From Auanema rhodensis (taxonomy: Eukaryota; Nematoda; Chromadorea; Rhabditida; Rhabditidae), in the NCBI GenBank assembly GCA_964057225.1, contig OZ059894.1:11852131-11916130 (forward strand): DNA of 64,000 bases. Reading direction: 5' to 3'. Position 1 is the stretch's first letter. Each line of letters opens with the position of its first letter. Positions 23,390 to 37,147 of the stretch are shown here, one piece after another. A program made the translations under genes and the position numbers. The notes under the pieces are model-generated. The model was given only the letters and a program-made list of their open reading frames with translations. It searched no databases and had not been told where the DNA came from.

Positions 23390-23631
23390 AATGTTATATT
23401 CTTCATTATCAGTTATATCACTCTAAATCTTGTTGTTAATAGTTAGGACCACAAAGAAAACAACAGGAACAGTAACAAATGAAATGCCCAAACTTTACAG
23501 TGTTCGAGTTATTTACAGTATCTAAGACTACCTCTGTCGTGTTATTAGAGCAAACATTCGATTAACAACAACTTTTTTTTAGTTATCAAAGCTTTTTTAT
23601 TTCTTCAAAAAATTTCAAATAAAATATAAAA

Positions 23632-23749
23632 GCTTACGACACCCGGGATTCCCAAGCCGTCTCCGATCCAAGTACTAACCGGGCCCAACGTTGCTTGACT
23701 TGCCAGATCGGACGGGATGGCGTACTTTCAACGTGGTATGGTCGTAAGC
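23632..23749 (-). rRNA. 5S: 5S rRNA, unit 9 second copy
   Basis: Full 118 nt. Confidence 0.97.
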
Positions 23750-23891
23750 AATGTCATATTCTTCATTATCAGTTATATCACTCTAAATCTTGTTGTTAAT
23801 AGATACGACCACAAAGAAAACAACAGGAACAGTAACAATAACAAAAAAAATTTTTTTTTCACCTATGTGTCTAAAGGTTAGCCATGTATCC

Positions 23892-23943
<52 letters not shown>

Positions 23944-25121
23944 ACAGTAAAAAGTCCAATCAAGAGAGAAATTTTTTCAACACATAGTTGTTTTTTTTTT
24001 AAATATCATTGTTTTTCCTCATAACTCGGTTTAAACTCGTTCTAACCCGTTGAAATACGTCTAGAAAGTCTTTATAACATGCATATGTATGATAGAACTT
24101 CATATTTATTGTAATAGAAAATTTTATTTTCAGACGTCTTGGTTAACAATGATATGTTTTACCCCCTTATAATTTTTATCATAATGTTCCTTATACGGAA
24201 CGCTCAATGAAACTTGCTTCCAGAAAAATTTCTTTCTATTTTTTCTTCATATGTACGTAGATACTATAGAGAACTATGATAGAAAACTTTAACATTCACG
24301 AAATCATCATTTCTCATTACGCTACGGAGGTTTAAAAAGCTGTGTTTTACCTTATAATAGACCGGAAAACCCTTGTGTTAAAACTGGACCGTTTTTACAC
24401 ATATAAAAATGTCCCGTATTCGGGACCCTAATGTAACTTTTGATTCCCTATATTTTTTTTCATGAAATTTACAATCTACTGTAGAAAGAAGAATTATTTT
24501 TATAAAAACTGTAAATTTTTGAAAAATGAAAACAAAACGAAAACAAAAACAACTTTTTTTTGAACATTTTCTCACACAAGGGTCCCCCCTTACCTACTTT
24601 TTTTCTCATTACTCGTTTCAACCTCATCCGATCACTCTGCAAACATGTTTAATCGTTCTAACTTGTTGAAATACGTCTTAAAAGTCTAAACAACATGCAT
24701 ATGCATAATAGAAACCACCCGAATAGGCCCCCACGCACTAAACGAGATATATACATTACCAGTATAGTAATAGAACACATATTGAAGATTAATTCGATAA
24801 GAACAATTTATTGACGTAGAGAATGTTTGTTCCGAAAAACTACAATATTAAACTATAAAAGTAACAAAAGCGTAGAGGCAGCAAAGACATGAATAAACAT
24901 AAATGTAAATACAGAATTACCAGGTAGTACATAAGTATGACAAAAAATTATAAGAAAGCCATGAAAATAGAAGGTTTGTGAACAAATGAGAGGTACATCT
25001 TTGATCGTATAGTCATTTCTAAACCGTTCGTATGCTGCAGCATCGTCATAAGCGTCACTCAAGTTGAATTTCCATGTGTACTACACGATTTTCATTCTTA
25101 TTGTTACATTCTTTCCCTGAG

Positions 25122-25309
25122 GGAATGGGCCGTTCCCGCCAGCAGTGCAAGAGCGGGTCGACCCGTGAGGTGGAGCTAGCAAGCCAGCATCTACCTCAAG
25201 TCTCAAAAATCGGTTAACCTTATTGTGAACCAATGGAACACATATCGAAGGTTAATTCGATAAGAACGATTACTACACTTTGATCTTAGCCAAAAGGCCG
25301 AGAAGCGAT
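25122..25309 (-). ncRNA. U2: U2 snRNA, unit 10
   Basis: Intact 188-nt copy. Confidence 0.95.
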
Positions 25310-25752
25310 ACAGCATAGCCATGAGTATCAAAGACATCAAGCAAATGTATCGTACTTGTTACGAGTGCACTCTCTCATTTGAATATAAAAGTGTGGTTTG
25401 ACAATCTTGACTGTACAGGTCATAAATGGCTCATATAAACTGTGGATTTACTCAACTTTTGGACTTATTTTTTTCTTATTCGAAGCGCTGCACTTTTTTC
25501 TATTCTTTTTATTCAAATACTTGTATATAGTTTTATATGTACGGTTGCAAAGTTTCCGAATATTTTATATATTTTTATACAATAATTAGGAGAAGGTTAA
25601 TACAATGAAATCTCCCAACTTTACAGTGTTTGTATTGCTTACAGTATCTAGAACAACCACTCTTGTAATATTAGAGCACATATCAATCAACAACTTTTTC
25701 TAGTTATCAAAGCTTTTTTATTTCTTCAAGATATTTCAAATAAAATATAAAA

Positions 25753-25870
25753 GCTTACGACACCCGGGATTCCCAAGCCGTCTCCGATCCAAGTACTAAC
25801 CGGGCCCAACGTTGCTTGACTTGCCAGATCGGACGGGATGGCGTACTTTCAACGTGGTATGGTCGTAAGC
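25753..25870 (-). rRNA. 5S: 5S rRNA, unit 10 first copy
   Basis: Full 118 nt. Confidence 0.97.
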
Positions 25871-26112
25871 AATGTTATATTCTTCATTATCAGTTATATC
25901 ACTCTAAATCTTGTTGTTAATAGTTAGGACCACAAAGAAAACAACAGGAACAGTAACAAATGAAATGCCCAAACTTTACAGTGTTCGAGTTATTTACAGT
26001 ATCTAAGACTACCTCTGTCGTGTTATTAGAGCAAACATTCGATTAACAACAACTTTTTTTTAGTTATCAAAGCTTTTTTATTTCTTCAAAAAATTTCAAA
26101 TAAAATATAAAA

Positions 26113-26230
26113 GCTTACGACACCCGGGATTCCCAAGCCGTCTCCGATCCAAGTACTAACCGGGCCCAACGTTGCTTGACTTGCCAGATCGGACGGGATG
26201 GCGTACTTTCAACGTGGTATGGTCGTAAGC
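26113..26230 (-). rRNA. 5S: 5S rRNA, unit 10 second copy
   Basis: Full 118 nt. Confidence 0.97.
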
Positions 26231-26372
26231 AATGTCATATTCTTCATTATCAGTTATATCACTCTAAATCTTGTTGTTAATAGATACGACCACAAAGAAA
26301 ACAACAGGAACAGTAACAATAACAAAAAAAATTTTTTTTTCACCTATGTGTCTAAAGGTTAGCCATGTATCC

Positions 26373-26418
<46 letters not shown>

Positions 26419-27596
26419 ACAGTAAAAAGTCCAATCAAGAGAGAAATTTTTTCAACACATAGTTGTTTTTTTTTTAAATATCATTGTTTTTCCTCATAAC
26501 TCGGTTTAAACTCGTTCTAACCCGTTGAAATACGTCTAGAAAGTCTTTATAACATGCATATGTATGATAGAACTTCATATTTATTGTAATAGAAAATTTT
26601 ATTTTCAGACGTCTTGGTTAACAATGATATGTTTTACCCCCTTATAATTTTTATCATAATGTTCCTTATACGGAACGCTCAATGAAACTTGCTTCCAGAA
26701 AAATTTCTTTCTATTTTTTCTTCATATGTACGTAGATACTATAGAGAACTATGATAGAAAACTTTAACATTCACGAAATCATCATTTCTCATTACGCTAC
26801 GGAGGTTTAAAAAGCTGTGTTTTACCTTATAATAGACCGGAAAACCCTTGTGTTAAAACTGGACCGTTTTTACACATATAAAAATGTCCCGTATTCGGGA
26901 CCCTAATGTAACTTTTGATTCCCTATATTTTTTTTCATGAAATTTACAATCTACTGTAGAAAGAAGAATTATTTTTATAAAAACTGTAAATTTTTGAAAA
27001 ATGAAAACAAAACGAAAACAAAAACAACTTTTTTTTGAACATTTTCTCACACAAGGGTCCCCCCTTACCTACTTTTTTTCTCATTACTCGTTTCAACCTC
27101 ATCCGATCACTCTGCAAACATGTTTAATCGTTCTAACTTGTTGAAATACGTCTTAAAAGTCTAAACAACATGCATATGCATAATAGAAACCACCCGAATA
27201 GGCCCCCACGCACTAAACGAGATATATACATTACCAGTATAGTAATAGAACACATATTGAAGATTAATTCGATAAGAACAATTTATTGACGTAGAGAATG
27301 TTTGTTCCGAAAAACTACAATATTAAACTATAAAAGTAACAAAAGCGTAGAGGCAGCAAAGACATGAATAAACATAAATGTAAATACAGAATTACCAGGT
27401 AGTACATAAGTATGACAAAAAATTATAAGAAAGCCATGAAAATAGAAGGTTTGTGAACAAATGAGAGGTACATCTTTGATCGTATAGTCATTTCTAAACC
27501 GTTCGTATGCTGCAGCATCGTCATAAGCGTCACTCAAGTTGAATTTCCATGTGTACTACACGATTTTCATTCTTATTGTTACATTCTTTCCCTGAG

Positions 27597-27784
27597 GGAA
27601 TGGGCCGTTCCCGCCAGCAGTGCAAGAGCGGGTCGACCCGTGAGGTGGAGCTAGCAAGCCAGCATCTACCTCAAGTCTCAAAAATCGGTTAACCTTATTG
27701 TGAACCAATGGAACACATATCGAAGGTTAATTCGATAAGAACGATTACTACACTTTGATCTTAGCCAAAAGGCCGAGAAGCGAT
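27597..27784 (-). ncRNA. U2: U2 snRNA, unit 11
   Basis: Intact 188-nt copy. Confidence 0.95.
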
Positions 27785-28227
27785 ACAGCATAGCCATGAG
27801 TATCAAAGACATCAAGCAAATGTATCGTACTTGTTACGAGTGCACTCTCTCATTTGAATATAAAAGTGTGGTTTGACAATCTTGACTGTACAGGTCATAA
27901 ATGGCTCATATAAACTGTGGATTTACTCAACTTTTGGACTTATTTTTTTCTTATTCGAAGCGCTGCACTTTTTTCTATTCTTTTTATTCAAATACTTGTA
28001 TATAGTTTTATATGTACGGTTGCAAAGTTTCCGAATATTTTATATATTTTTATACAATAATTAGGAGAAGGTTAATACAATGAAATCTCCCAACTTTACA
28101 GTGTTTGTATTGCTTACAGTATCTAGAACAACCACTCTTGTAATATTAGAGCACATATCAATCAACAACTTTTTCTAGTTATCAAAGCTTTTTTATTTCT
28201 TCAAGATATTTCAAATAAAATATAAAA

Positions 28228-28345
28228 GCTTACGACACCCGGGATTCCCAAGCCGTCTCCGATCCAAGTACTAACCGGGCCCAACGTTGCTTGACTTGCC
28301 AGATCGGACGGGATGGCGTACTTTCAACGTGGTATGGTCGTAAGC
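28228..28345 (-). rRNA. 5S: 5S rRNA, unit 11 first copy
   Basis: Full 118 nt. Confidence 0.97.
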
Positions 28346-28587
28346 AATGTTATATTCTTCATTATCAGTTATATCACTCTAAATCTTGTTGTTAATAGTT
28401 AGGACCACAAAGAAAACAACAGGAACAGTAACAAATGAAATGCCCAAACTTTACAGTGTTCGAGTTATTTACAGTATCTAAGACTACCTCTGTCGTGTTA
28501 TTAGAGCAAACATTCGATTAACAACAACTTTTTTTTAGTTATCAAAGCTTTTTTATTTCTTCAAAAAATTTCAAATAAAATATAAAA

Positions 28588-28705
28588 GCTTACGACACCC
28601 GGGATTCCCAAGCCGTCTCCGATCCAAGTACTAACCGGGCCCAACGTTGCTTGACTTGCCAGATCGGACGGGATGGCGTACTTTCAACGTGGTATGGTCG
28701 TAAGC
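28588..28705 (-). rRNA. 5S: 5S rRNA, unit 11 second copy
   Basis: Full 118 nt. Confidence 0.97.
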
Positions 28706-28847
28706 AATGTCATATTCTTCATTATCAGTTATATCACTCTAAATCTTGTTGTTAATAGATACGACCACAAAGAAAACAACAGGAACAGTAACAATAACAA
28801 AAAAAATTTTTTTTTCACCTATGTGTCTAAAGGTTAGCCATGTATCC

Positions 28848-28895
<48 letters not shown>

Positions 28896-30073
28896 ACAGT
28901 AAAAAGTCCAATCAAGAGAGAAATTTTTTCAACACATAGTTTTTTTTTTTTTAAATATCATTGTTTTTCCTCATAACTCGGTTTAAACTCGTTCTAACCC
29001 GTTGAAATACGTCTAGAAAGTCTTTATAACATGCATATGTATGATAGAACTTCATATTTATTGTAATAGAAAATTTTATTTTCAGACGTCTTGGTTAACA
29101 ATGATATGTTTTACCCCCTTATAATTTTTATCATAATGTTCCTTATACGGAACGCTCAATGAAACTTGCTTCCAGAAAAATTTCTTTCTATTTTTTCTTC
29201 ATATGTACGTAGATACTATAGAGAACTATGATAGAAAACTTTAACATTCACGAAATCATCATTTCTCATTACGCTACGGAGGTTTAAAAAGCTGTGTTTT
29301 ACCTTATAATAGACCGGAAAACCCTTGTGTTAAAACTGGACCGTTTTTACACATATAAAAATGTCCCGTATTCGGGACCCTAATGTAACTTTTGATTCCC
29401 TATATTTTTTTTCATGAAATTTACAATCTACTGTAGAAAGAAGAATTATTTTTATAAAAACTGTAAATTTTTGAAAAATGAAAACAAAACGAAAACAAAA
29501 ACAACTTTTTTTTGAACATTTTCTCACACAAGGGTCCCCCCTTACCTACTTTTTTTCTCATTACTCGTTTCAACCTCATCCGATCACTCTGCAAACATGT
29601 TTAATCGTTCTAACTTGTTGAAATACGTCTTAAAAGTCTAAACAACATGCATATGCATAATAGAAACCACCCGAATAGGCCCCCACGCACTAAACGAGAT
29701 ATATACATTACCAGTATAGTAATAGAACACATATTGAAGATTAATTCGATAAGAACAATTTATTGACGTAGAGAATGTTTGTTCCGAAAAACTACAATAT
29801 TAAACTATAAAAGTAACAAAAGCGTAGAGGCAGCAAAGACATGAATAAACATAAATGTAAATACAGAATTACCAGGTAGTACATAAGTATGACAAAAAAT
29901 TATAAGAAAGCCATGAAAATAGAAGGTTTGTGAACAAATGAGAGGTACATCTTTGATCGTATAGTCATTTCTAAACCGTTCGTATGCTGCAGCATCGTCA
30001 TAAGCGTCACTCAAGTTGAATTTCCATGTGTACTACACGATTTTCATTCTTATTGTTACATTCTTTCCCTGAG

Positions 30074-30261
30074 GGAATGGGCCGTTCCCGCCAGCAGTGC
30101 AAGAGCGGGTCGACCCGTGAGGTGGAGCTAGCAAGCCAGCATCTACCTCAAGTCTCAAAAATCGGTTAACCTTATTGTGAACCAATGGAACACATATCGA
30201 AGGTTAATTCGATAAGAACGATTACTACACTTTGATCTTAGCCAAAAGGCCGAGAAGCGAT
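30074..30261 (-). ncRNA. U2: U2 snRNA, unit 12
   Basis: Intact 188-nt copy. Confidence 0.95.
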
Positions 30262-30704
30262 ACAGCATAGCCATGAGTATCAAAGACATCAAGCAAATGT
30301 ATCGTACTTGTTACGAGTGCACTCTCTCATTTGAATATAAAAGTGTGGTTTGACAATCTTGACTGTACAGGTCATAAATGGCTCATATAAACTGTGGATT
30401 TACTCAACTTTTGGACTTATTTTTTTCTTATTCGAAGCGCTGCACTTTTTTCTATTCTTTTTATTCAAATACTTGTATATAGTTTTATATGTACGGTTGC
30501 AAAGTTTCCGAATATTTTATATATTTTTATACAATAATTAGGAGAAGGTTAATACAATGAAATCTCCCAACTTTACAGTGTTTGTATTGCTTACAGTATC
30601 TAGAACAACCACTCTTGTAATATTAGAGCACATATCAATCAACAACTTTTTCTAGTTATCAAAGCTTTTTTATTTCTTCAAGATATTTCAAATAAAATAT
30701 AAAA

Positions 30705-30812
30705 GCTTACGACACCCGGGATTCTCCGATCCAAGTACTAACCGGGCCCAACGTTGCTTGACTTGCCAGATCGGACGGGATGGCGTACTTTCAACGTGGT
30801 ATGGTCGTAAGC
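30705..30812 (-). pseudogene. 5S rRNA pseudogene, 10-bp deletion, unit 12
   Basis: 108 nt instead of 118. The plus strand reads GGGATTCTCCGATCC where intact genes have CCCAAGCCGT between ATT and CTCC, so the RNA lacks about nt 90-99. This removes the end of box C and part of the 3' helix, so both TFIIIA binding and folding should suffer. Unit 19 has the same deletion. Confidence 0.9.
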
Positions 30813-31054
30813 AATGTTATATTCTTCATTATCAGTTATATCACTCTAAATCTTGTTGTTAATAGTTAGGACCACAAAGAAAACAACAGGAACAGTAACA
30901 AATGAAATGCCCAAACTTTACAGTGTTCGAGTTATTTACAGTATCTAAGACTACCTCTGTCGTGTTATTAGAGCAAACATTCGATTAACAACAACTTTTT
31001 TTTAGTTATCAAAGCTTTTTTATTTCTTCAAAAAATTTCAAATAAAATATAAAA

Positions 31055-31172
31055 GCTTACGACACCCGGGATTCCCAAGCCGTCTCCGATCCAAGTACTA
31101 ACCGGGCCCAACGTTGCTTGACTTGCCAGATCGGACGGGATGGCGTACTTTCAACGTGGTATGGTCGTAAGC
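31055..31172 (-). rRNA. 5S: 5S rRNA, unit 12 second copy
   Basis: Full 118 nt, so the unit still has one good 5S gene. Confidence 0.97.
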
Positions 31173-31314
31173 AATGTCATATTCTTCATTATCAGTTATA
31201 TCACTCTAAATCTTGTTGTTAATAGATACGACCACAAAGAAAACAACAGGAACAGTAACAATAACAAAAAAAATTTTTTTTTCACCTATGTGTCTAAAGG
31301 TTAGCCATGTATCC

Positions 31315-31362
<48 letters not shown>

Positions 31363-32540
31363 ACAGTAAAAAGTCCAATCAAGAGAGAAATTTTTTCAAC
31401 ACATAGTTGTTTTTTTTTTAAATATCATTGTTTTTCCTCATAACTCGGTTTAAACTCGTTCTAACCCGTTGAAATACGTCTAGAAAGTCTTTATAACATG
31501 CATATGTATGATAGAACTTCATATTTATTGTAATAGAAAATTTTATTTTCAGACGTCTTGGTTAACAATGATATGTTTTACCCCCTTATAATTTTTATCA
31601 TAATGTTCCTTATACGGAACGCTCAATGAAACTTGCTTCCAGAAAAATTTCTTTCTATTTTTTCTTCATATGTACGTAGATACTATAGAGAACTATGATA
31701 GAAAACTTTAACATTCACGAAATCATCATTTCTCATTACGCTACGGAGGTTTAAAAAGCTGTGTTTTACCTTATAATAGACCGGAAAACCCTTGTGTTAA
31801 AACTGGACCGTTTTTACACATATAAAAATGTCCCGTATTCGGGACCCTAATGTAACTTTTGATTCCCTATATTTTTTTTCATGAAATTTACAATCTACTG
31901 TAGAAAGAAGAATTATTTTTATAAAAACTGTAAATTTTTGAAAAATGAAAACAAAACGAAAACAAAAACAACTTTTTTTTGAACATTTTCTCACACAAGG
32001 GTCCCCCCTTACCTACTTTTTTTCTCATTACTCGTTTCAACCTCATCCGATCACTCTGCAAACATGTTTAATCGTTCTAACTTGTTGAAATACGTCTTAA
32101 AAGTCTAAACAACATGCATATGCATAATAGAAACCACCCGAATAGGCCCCCACGCACTAAACGAGATATATACATTACCAGTATAGTAATAGAACACATA
32201 TTGAAGATTAATTCGATAAGAACAATTTATTGACGTAGAGAATGTTTGTTCCGAAAAACTACAATATTAAACTATAAAAGTAACAAAAGCGTAGAGGCAG
32301 CAAAGACATGAATAAACATAAATGTAAATACAGAATTACCAGGTAGTACATAAGTATGACAAAAAATTATAAGAAAGCCATGAAAATAGAAGGTTTGTGA
32401 ACAAATGAGAGGTACATCTTTGATCGTATAGTCATTTCTAAACCGTTCGTATGCTGCAGCATCGTCATAAGCGTCACTCAAGTTGAATTTCCATGTGTAC
32501 TACACGATTTTCATTCTTATTGTTACATTCTTTCCCTGAG

Positions 32541-32728
32541 GGAATGGGCCGTTCCCGCCAGCAGTGCAAGAGCGGGTCGACCCGTGAGGTGGAGCTAGCA
32601 AGCCAGCATCTACCTCAAGTCTCAAAAATCGGTTAACCTTATTGTGAACCAATGGAACACATATCGAAGGTTAATTCGATAAGAACGATTACTACACTTT
32701 GATCTTAGCCAAAAGGCCGAGAAGCGAT
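32541..32728 (-). ncRNA. U2: U2 snRNA, unit 13
   Basis: Intact 188-nt copy. Confidence 0.95.
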
Positions 32729-33171
32729 ACAGCATAGCCATGAGTATCAAAGACATCAAGCAAATGTATCGTACTTGTTACGAGTGCACTCTCTCATTTG
32801 AATATAAAAGTGTGGTTTGACAATCTTGACTGTACAGGTCATAAATGGCTCATATAAACTGTGGATTTACTCAACTTTTGGACTTATTTTTTTCTTATTC
32901 GAAGCGCTGCACTTTTTTCTATTCTTTTTATTCAAATACTTGTATATAGTTTTATATGTACGGTTGCAAAGTTTCCGAATATTTTATATATTTTTATACA
33001 ATAATTAGGAGAAGGTTAATACAATGAAATCTCCCAACTTTACAGTGTTTGTATTGCTTACAGTATCTAGAACAACCACTCTTGTAATATTAGAGCACAT
33101 ATCAATCAACAACTTTTTCTAGTTATCAAAGCTTTTTTATTTCTTCAAGATATTTCAAATAAAATATAAAA

Positions 33172-33289
33172 GCTTACGACACCCGGGATTCCCAAGCCGT
33201 CTCCGATCCAAGTACTAACCGGGCCCAACGTTGCTTGACTTGCCAGATCGGACGGGATGGCGTACTTTCAACGTGGTATGGTCGTAAGC
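33172..33289 (-). rRNA. 5S: 5S rRNA, unit 13 first copy
   Basis: Full 118 nt. Confidence 0.97.
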
Positions 33290-33531
33290 AATGTTATATT
33301 CTTCATTATCAGTTATATCACTCTAAATCTTGTTGTTAATAGTTAGGACCACAAAGAAAACAACAGGAACAGTAACAAATGAAATGCCCAAACTTTACAG
33401 TGTTCGAGTTATTTACAGTATCTAAGACTACCTCTGTCGTGTTATTAGAGCAAACATTCGATTAACAACAACTTTTTTTTAGTTATCAAAGCTTTTTTAT
33501 TTCTTCAAAAAATTTCAAATAAAATATAAAA

Positions 33532-33649
33532 GCTTACGACACCCGGGATTCCCAAGCCGTCTCCGATCCAAGTACTAACCGGGCCCAACGTTGCTTGACT
33601 TGCCAGATCGGACGGGATGGCGTACTTTCAACGTGGTATGGTCGTAAGC
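33532..33649 (-). rRNA. 5S: 5S rRNA, unit 13 second copy
   Basis: Full 118 nt. Confidence 0.97.
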
Positions 33650-33791
33650 AATGTCATATTCTTCATTATCAGTTATATCACTCTAAATCTTGTTGTTAAT
33701 AGATACGACCACAAAGAAAACAACAGGAACAGTAACAATAACAAAAAAAATTTTTTTTTCACCTATGTGTCTAAAGGTTAGCCATGTATCC

Positions 33792-33843
<52 letters not shown>

Positions 33844-35020
33844 ACAGTAAAAAGTCCAATCAAGAGAGAAATTTTTTCAACACATAGTTGTTTTTTTTTA
33901 AATATCATTGTTTTTCCTCATAACTCGGTTTAAACTCGTTCTAACCCGTTGAAATACGTCTAGAAAGTCTTTATAACATGCATATGTATGATAGAACTTC
34001 ATATTTATTGTAATAGAAAATTTTATTTTCAGACGTCTTGGTTAACAATGATATGTTTTACCCCCTTATAATTTTTATCATAATGTTCCTTATACGGAAC
34101 GCTCAATGAAACTTGCTTCCAGAAAAATTTCTTTCTATTTTTTCTTCATATGTACGTAGATACTATAGAGAACTATGATAGAAAACTTTAACATTCACGA
34201 AATCATCATTTCTCATTACGCTACGGAGGTTTAAAAAGCTGTGTTTTACCTTATAATAGACCGGAAAACCCTTGTGTTAAAACTGGACCGTTTTTACACA
34301 TATAAAAATGTCCCGTATTCGGGACCCTAATGTAACTTTTGATTCCCTATATTTTTTTTCATGAAATTTACAATCTACTGTAGAAAGAAGAATTATTTTT
34401 ATAAAAACTGTAAATTTTTGAAAAATGAAAACAAAACGAAAACAAAAACAACTTTTTTTTGAACATTTTCTCACACAAGGGTCCCCCCTTACCTACTTTT
34501 TTTCTCATTACTCGTTTCAACCTCATCCGATCACTCTGCAAACATGTTTAATCGTTCTAACTTGTTGAAATACGTCTTAAAAGTCTAAACAACATGCATA
34601 TGCATAATAGAAACCACCCGAATAGGCCCCCACGCACTAAACGAGATATATACATTACCAGTATAGTAATAGAACACATATTGAAGATTAATTCGATAAG
34701 AACAATTTATTGACGTAGAGAATGTTTGTTCCGAAAAACTACAATATTAAACTATAAAAGTAACAAAAGCGTAGAGGCAGCAAAGACATGAATAAACATA
34801 AATGTAAATACAGAATTACCAGGTAGTACATAAGTATGACAAAAAATTATAAGAAAGCCATGAAAATAGAAGGTTTGTGAACAAATGAGAGGTACATCTT
34901 TGATCGTATAGTCATTTCTAAACCGTTCGTATGCTGCAGCATCGTCATAAGCGTCACTCAAGTTGAATTTCCATGTGTACTACACGATTTTCATTCTTAT
35001 TGTTACATTCTTTCCCTGAG

Positions 35021-35170
35021 GGAATGGGCCGTTCCCGCCAGCAGTGCAAGAGCGGGTCGACCCGTGAGGTGGAGCTAGCAAGCCAGCATCTACCTCAAGT
35101 CTCAAAAATCGGTTAACCTTATTGTGAACCAATGGAACACATATCGAAGGTTAATTCGATAAGAACGATT
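35021..35170 (-). pseudogene. U2 snRNA 3' fragment, unit 14
   Basis: U2 nt 39-188, cut by the short element. Confidence 0.93.
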
Positions 35171-35958
35171 TATTGAAGTAGATAATGTTTGTCCCGGAGG
35201 ACTACAATATTAAAATAATTACTGAAGCCCGAAGGCAGCGAGAAATAGTAAGGATACTACCTGCACTGAGTGCGTCGTATCATAAAAAAAGAGATAGCTA
35301 ATGGGCAAGTTGAAGAGCTTGAAATTAACAATGACGTCACTAGAAGTAAAGTTTTCTATCTGCAGCTGCGGGTAAAGAGGGTCAGCGTAAGCAGAATTCA
35401 ATTCTACCAACAATTAGTGGGAACATTGAGAGAACAGATGAAGGAGGAAATTGTAACTTCAAGTAAAATAGATTATATCTTCAGCTGCGGGTAAAGAGAG
35501 TCAGCTTTGTACAGATTACTAGTTTACATAAGAAGTGGTAACATTTCAAAAAAGGAGCACAACATAAAAAACGAGACTACGGACTATGAGGTAAATGTTA
35601 TCATTGTCTGGATCGATGATTCGGCATTTGATTGCAGCTGCGGATTGAGTGGATCAGCTTGCATGGCGTCCGCATTCGACATCAGGGAAAATGATGAGTT
35701 TCTTGAGGTCCGGCTCGGCGGGCTGTTATGTCCTATTCCCTGTTGATGGTGTTGTTGTCCTTGAGCTTGTTCTTCTTCCCAGAAAAAAAAAAACTGTGAA
35801 GCTGAAGAGTCCTATTAAACGTCTTTAAACGCAAGATTAATAAGAAGCTACTACAGCTAACACAGGACCGCCTCAAGGCCTGGTAGATCAACCAGTGTTG
35901 CTTCAATCACCAAGTATTGCGGCCTGGGCCCTTGGATCAATTCACAACACCAGTATAG
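35171..35958 (-). mobile_element. Short U2-targeted non-autonomous element, copy 2
   Basis: 788 bp, same ends and duplication as copy 1 (35130-35170 and 35959-35999). Internal triple motif at 35363, 35482 and 35635. Confidence 0.85.
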
Positions 35959-36037
35959 CAATGGAACACATATCGAAGGTTAATTCGATAAGAACGATTA
36001 CTACACTTTGATCTTAGCCAAAAGGCCGAGAAGCGAT
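35959..36037 (-). pseudogene. U2 snRNA 5' fragment, unit 14
   Basis: U2 nt 1-79 with promoter block. Confidence 0.93.
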
Positions 36038-36480
36038 ACAGCATAGCCATGAGTATCAAAGACATCAAGCAAATGTATCGTACTTGTTACGAGTGCACTC
36101 TCTCATTTGAATATAAAAGTGTGGTTTGACAATCTTGACTGTACAGGTCATAAATGGCTCATATAAACTGTGGATTTACTCAACTTTTGGACTTATTTTT
36201 TTCTTATTCGAAGCGCTGCACTTTTTTCTATTCTTTTTATTCAAATACTTGTATATAGTTTTATATGTACGGTTGCAAAGTTTCCGAATATTTTATATAT
36301 TTTTATACAATAATTAGGAGAAGGTTAATACAATGAAATCTCCCAACTTTACAGTGTTTGTATTGCTTACAGTATCTAGAACAACCACTCTTGTAATATT
36401 AGAGCACATATCAATCAACAACTTTTTCTAGTTATCAAAGCTTTTTTATTTCTTCAAGATATTTCAAATAAAATATAAAA

Positions 36481-36598
36481 GCTTACGACACCCGGGATTC
36501 CCAAGCCGTCTCCGATCCAAGTACTAACCGGGCCCAACGTTGCTTGACTTGCCAGATCGGACGGGATGGCGTACTTTCAACGTGGTATGGTCGTAAGC
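36481..36598 (-). rRNA. 5S: 5S rRNA, unit 14 first copy
   Basis: Full 118 nt. Confidence 0.97.
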
Positions 36599-36840
36599 AA
36601 TGTTATATTCTTCATTATCAGTTATATCACTCTAAATCTTGTTGTTAATAGTTAGGACCACAAAGAAAACAACAGGAACAGTAACAAATGAAATGCCCAA
36701 ACTTTACAGTGTTCGAGTTATTTACAGTATCTAAGACTACCTCTGTCGTGTTATTAGAGCAAACATTCGATTAACAACAACTTTTTTTTAGTTATCAAAG
36801 CTTTTTTATTTCTTCAAAAAATTTCAAATAAAATATAAAA

Positions 36841-36958
36841 GCTTACGACACCCGGGATTCCCAAGCCGTCTCCGATCCAAGTACTAACCGGGCCCAACGT
36901 TGCTTGACTTGCCAGATCGGACGGGATGGCGTACTTTCAACGTGGTATGGTCGTAAGC
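36841..36958 (-). rRNA. 5S: 5S rRNA, unit 14 second copy
   Basis: Full 118 nt. Confidence 0.97.
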
Positions 36959-37101
36959 AATGTCATATTCTTCATTATCAGTTATATCACTCTAAATCTT
37001 GTTGTTAATAGATACGACCACAAAGAAAACAACAGGAACAGTAACAATAACAAAAAAAATTTTTTTTTCACCTATGTGTCTAAAGGTTAGCCATGTATCC
37101 G

Positions 37102-37147
<46 letters not shown>

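Larger units (their letters stand above)
21684..24164. repeat. Array unit 9 (plain, 2481 bp)
   Basis: TA tract 23895-23941 (47 bp). Confidence 0.96.
24165..26639. repeat. Array unit 10 (plain, 2475 bp)
   Basis: TA tract 26376-26416 (41 bp). Confidence 0.96.
26640..29116. repeat. Array unit 11 (plain, 2477 bp)
   Basis: The T tract near 28940 has lost the G seen in other units (CATAGTT followed only by T). TA tract 28851-28893 (43 bp). Confidence 0.96.
29117..31583. repeat. Array unit 12 (2467 bp, deleted 5S)
   Basis: Plain layout but the first 5S gene lacks 10 bp. TA tract 31318-31360 (43 bp). Confidence 0.96.
31584..34063. repeat. Array unit 13 (plain, 2480 bp)
   Basis: TA tract 33795-33841 (47 bp). 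Confidence 0.96.
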
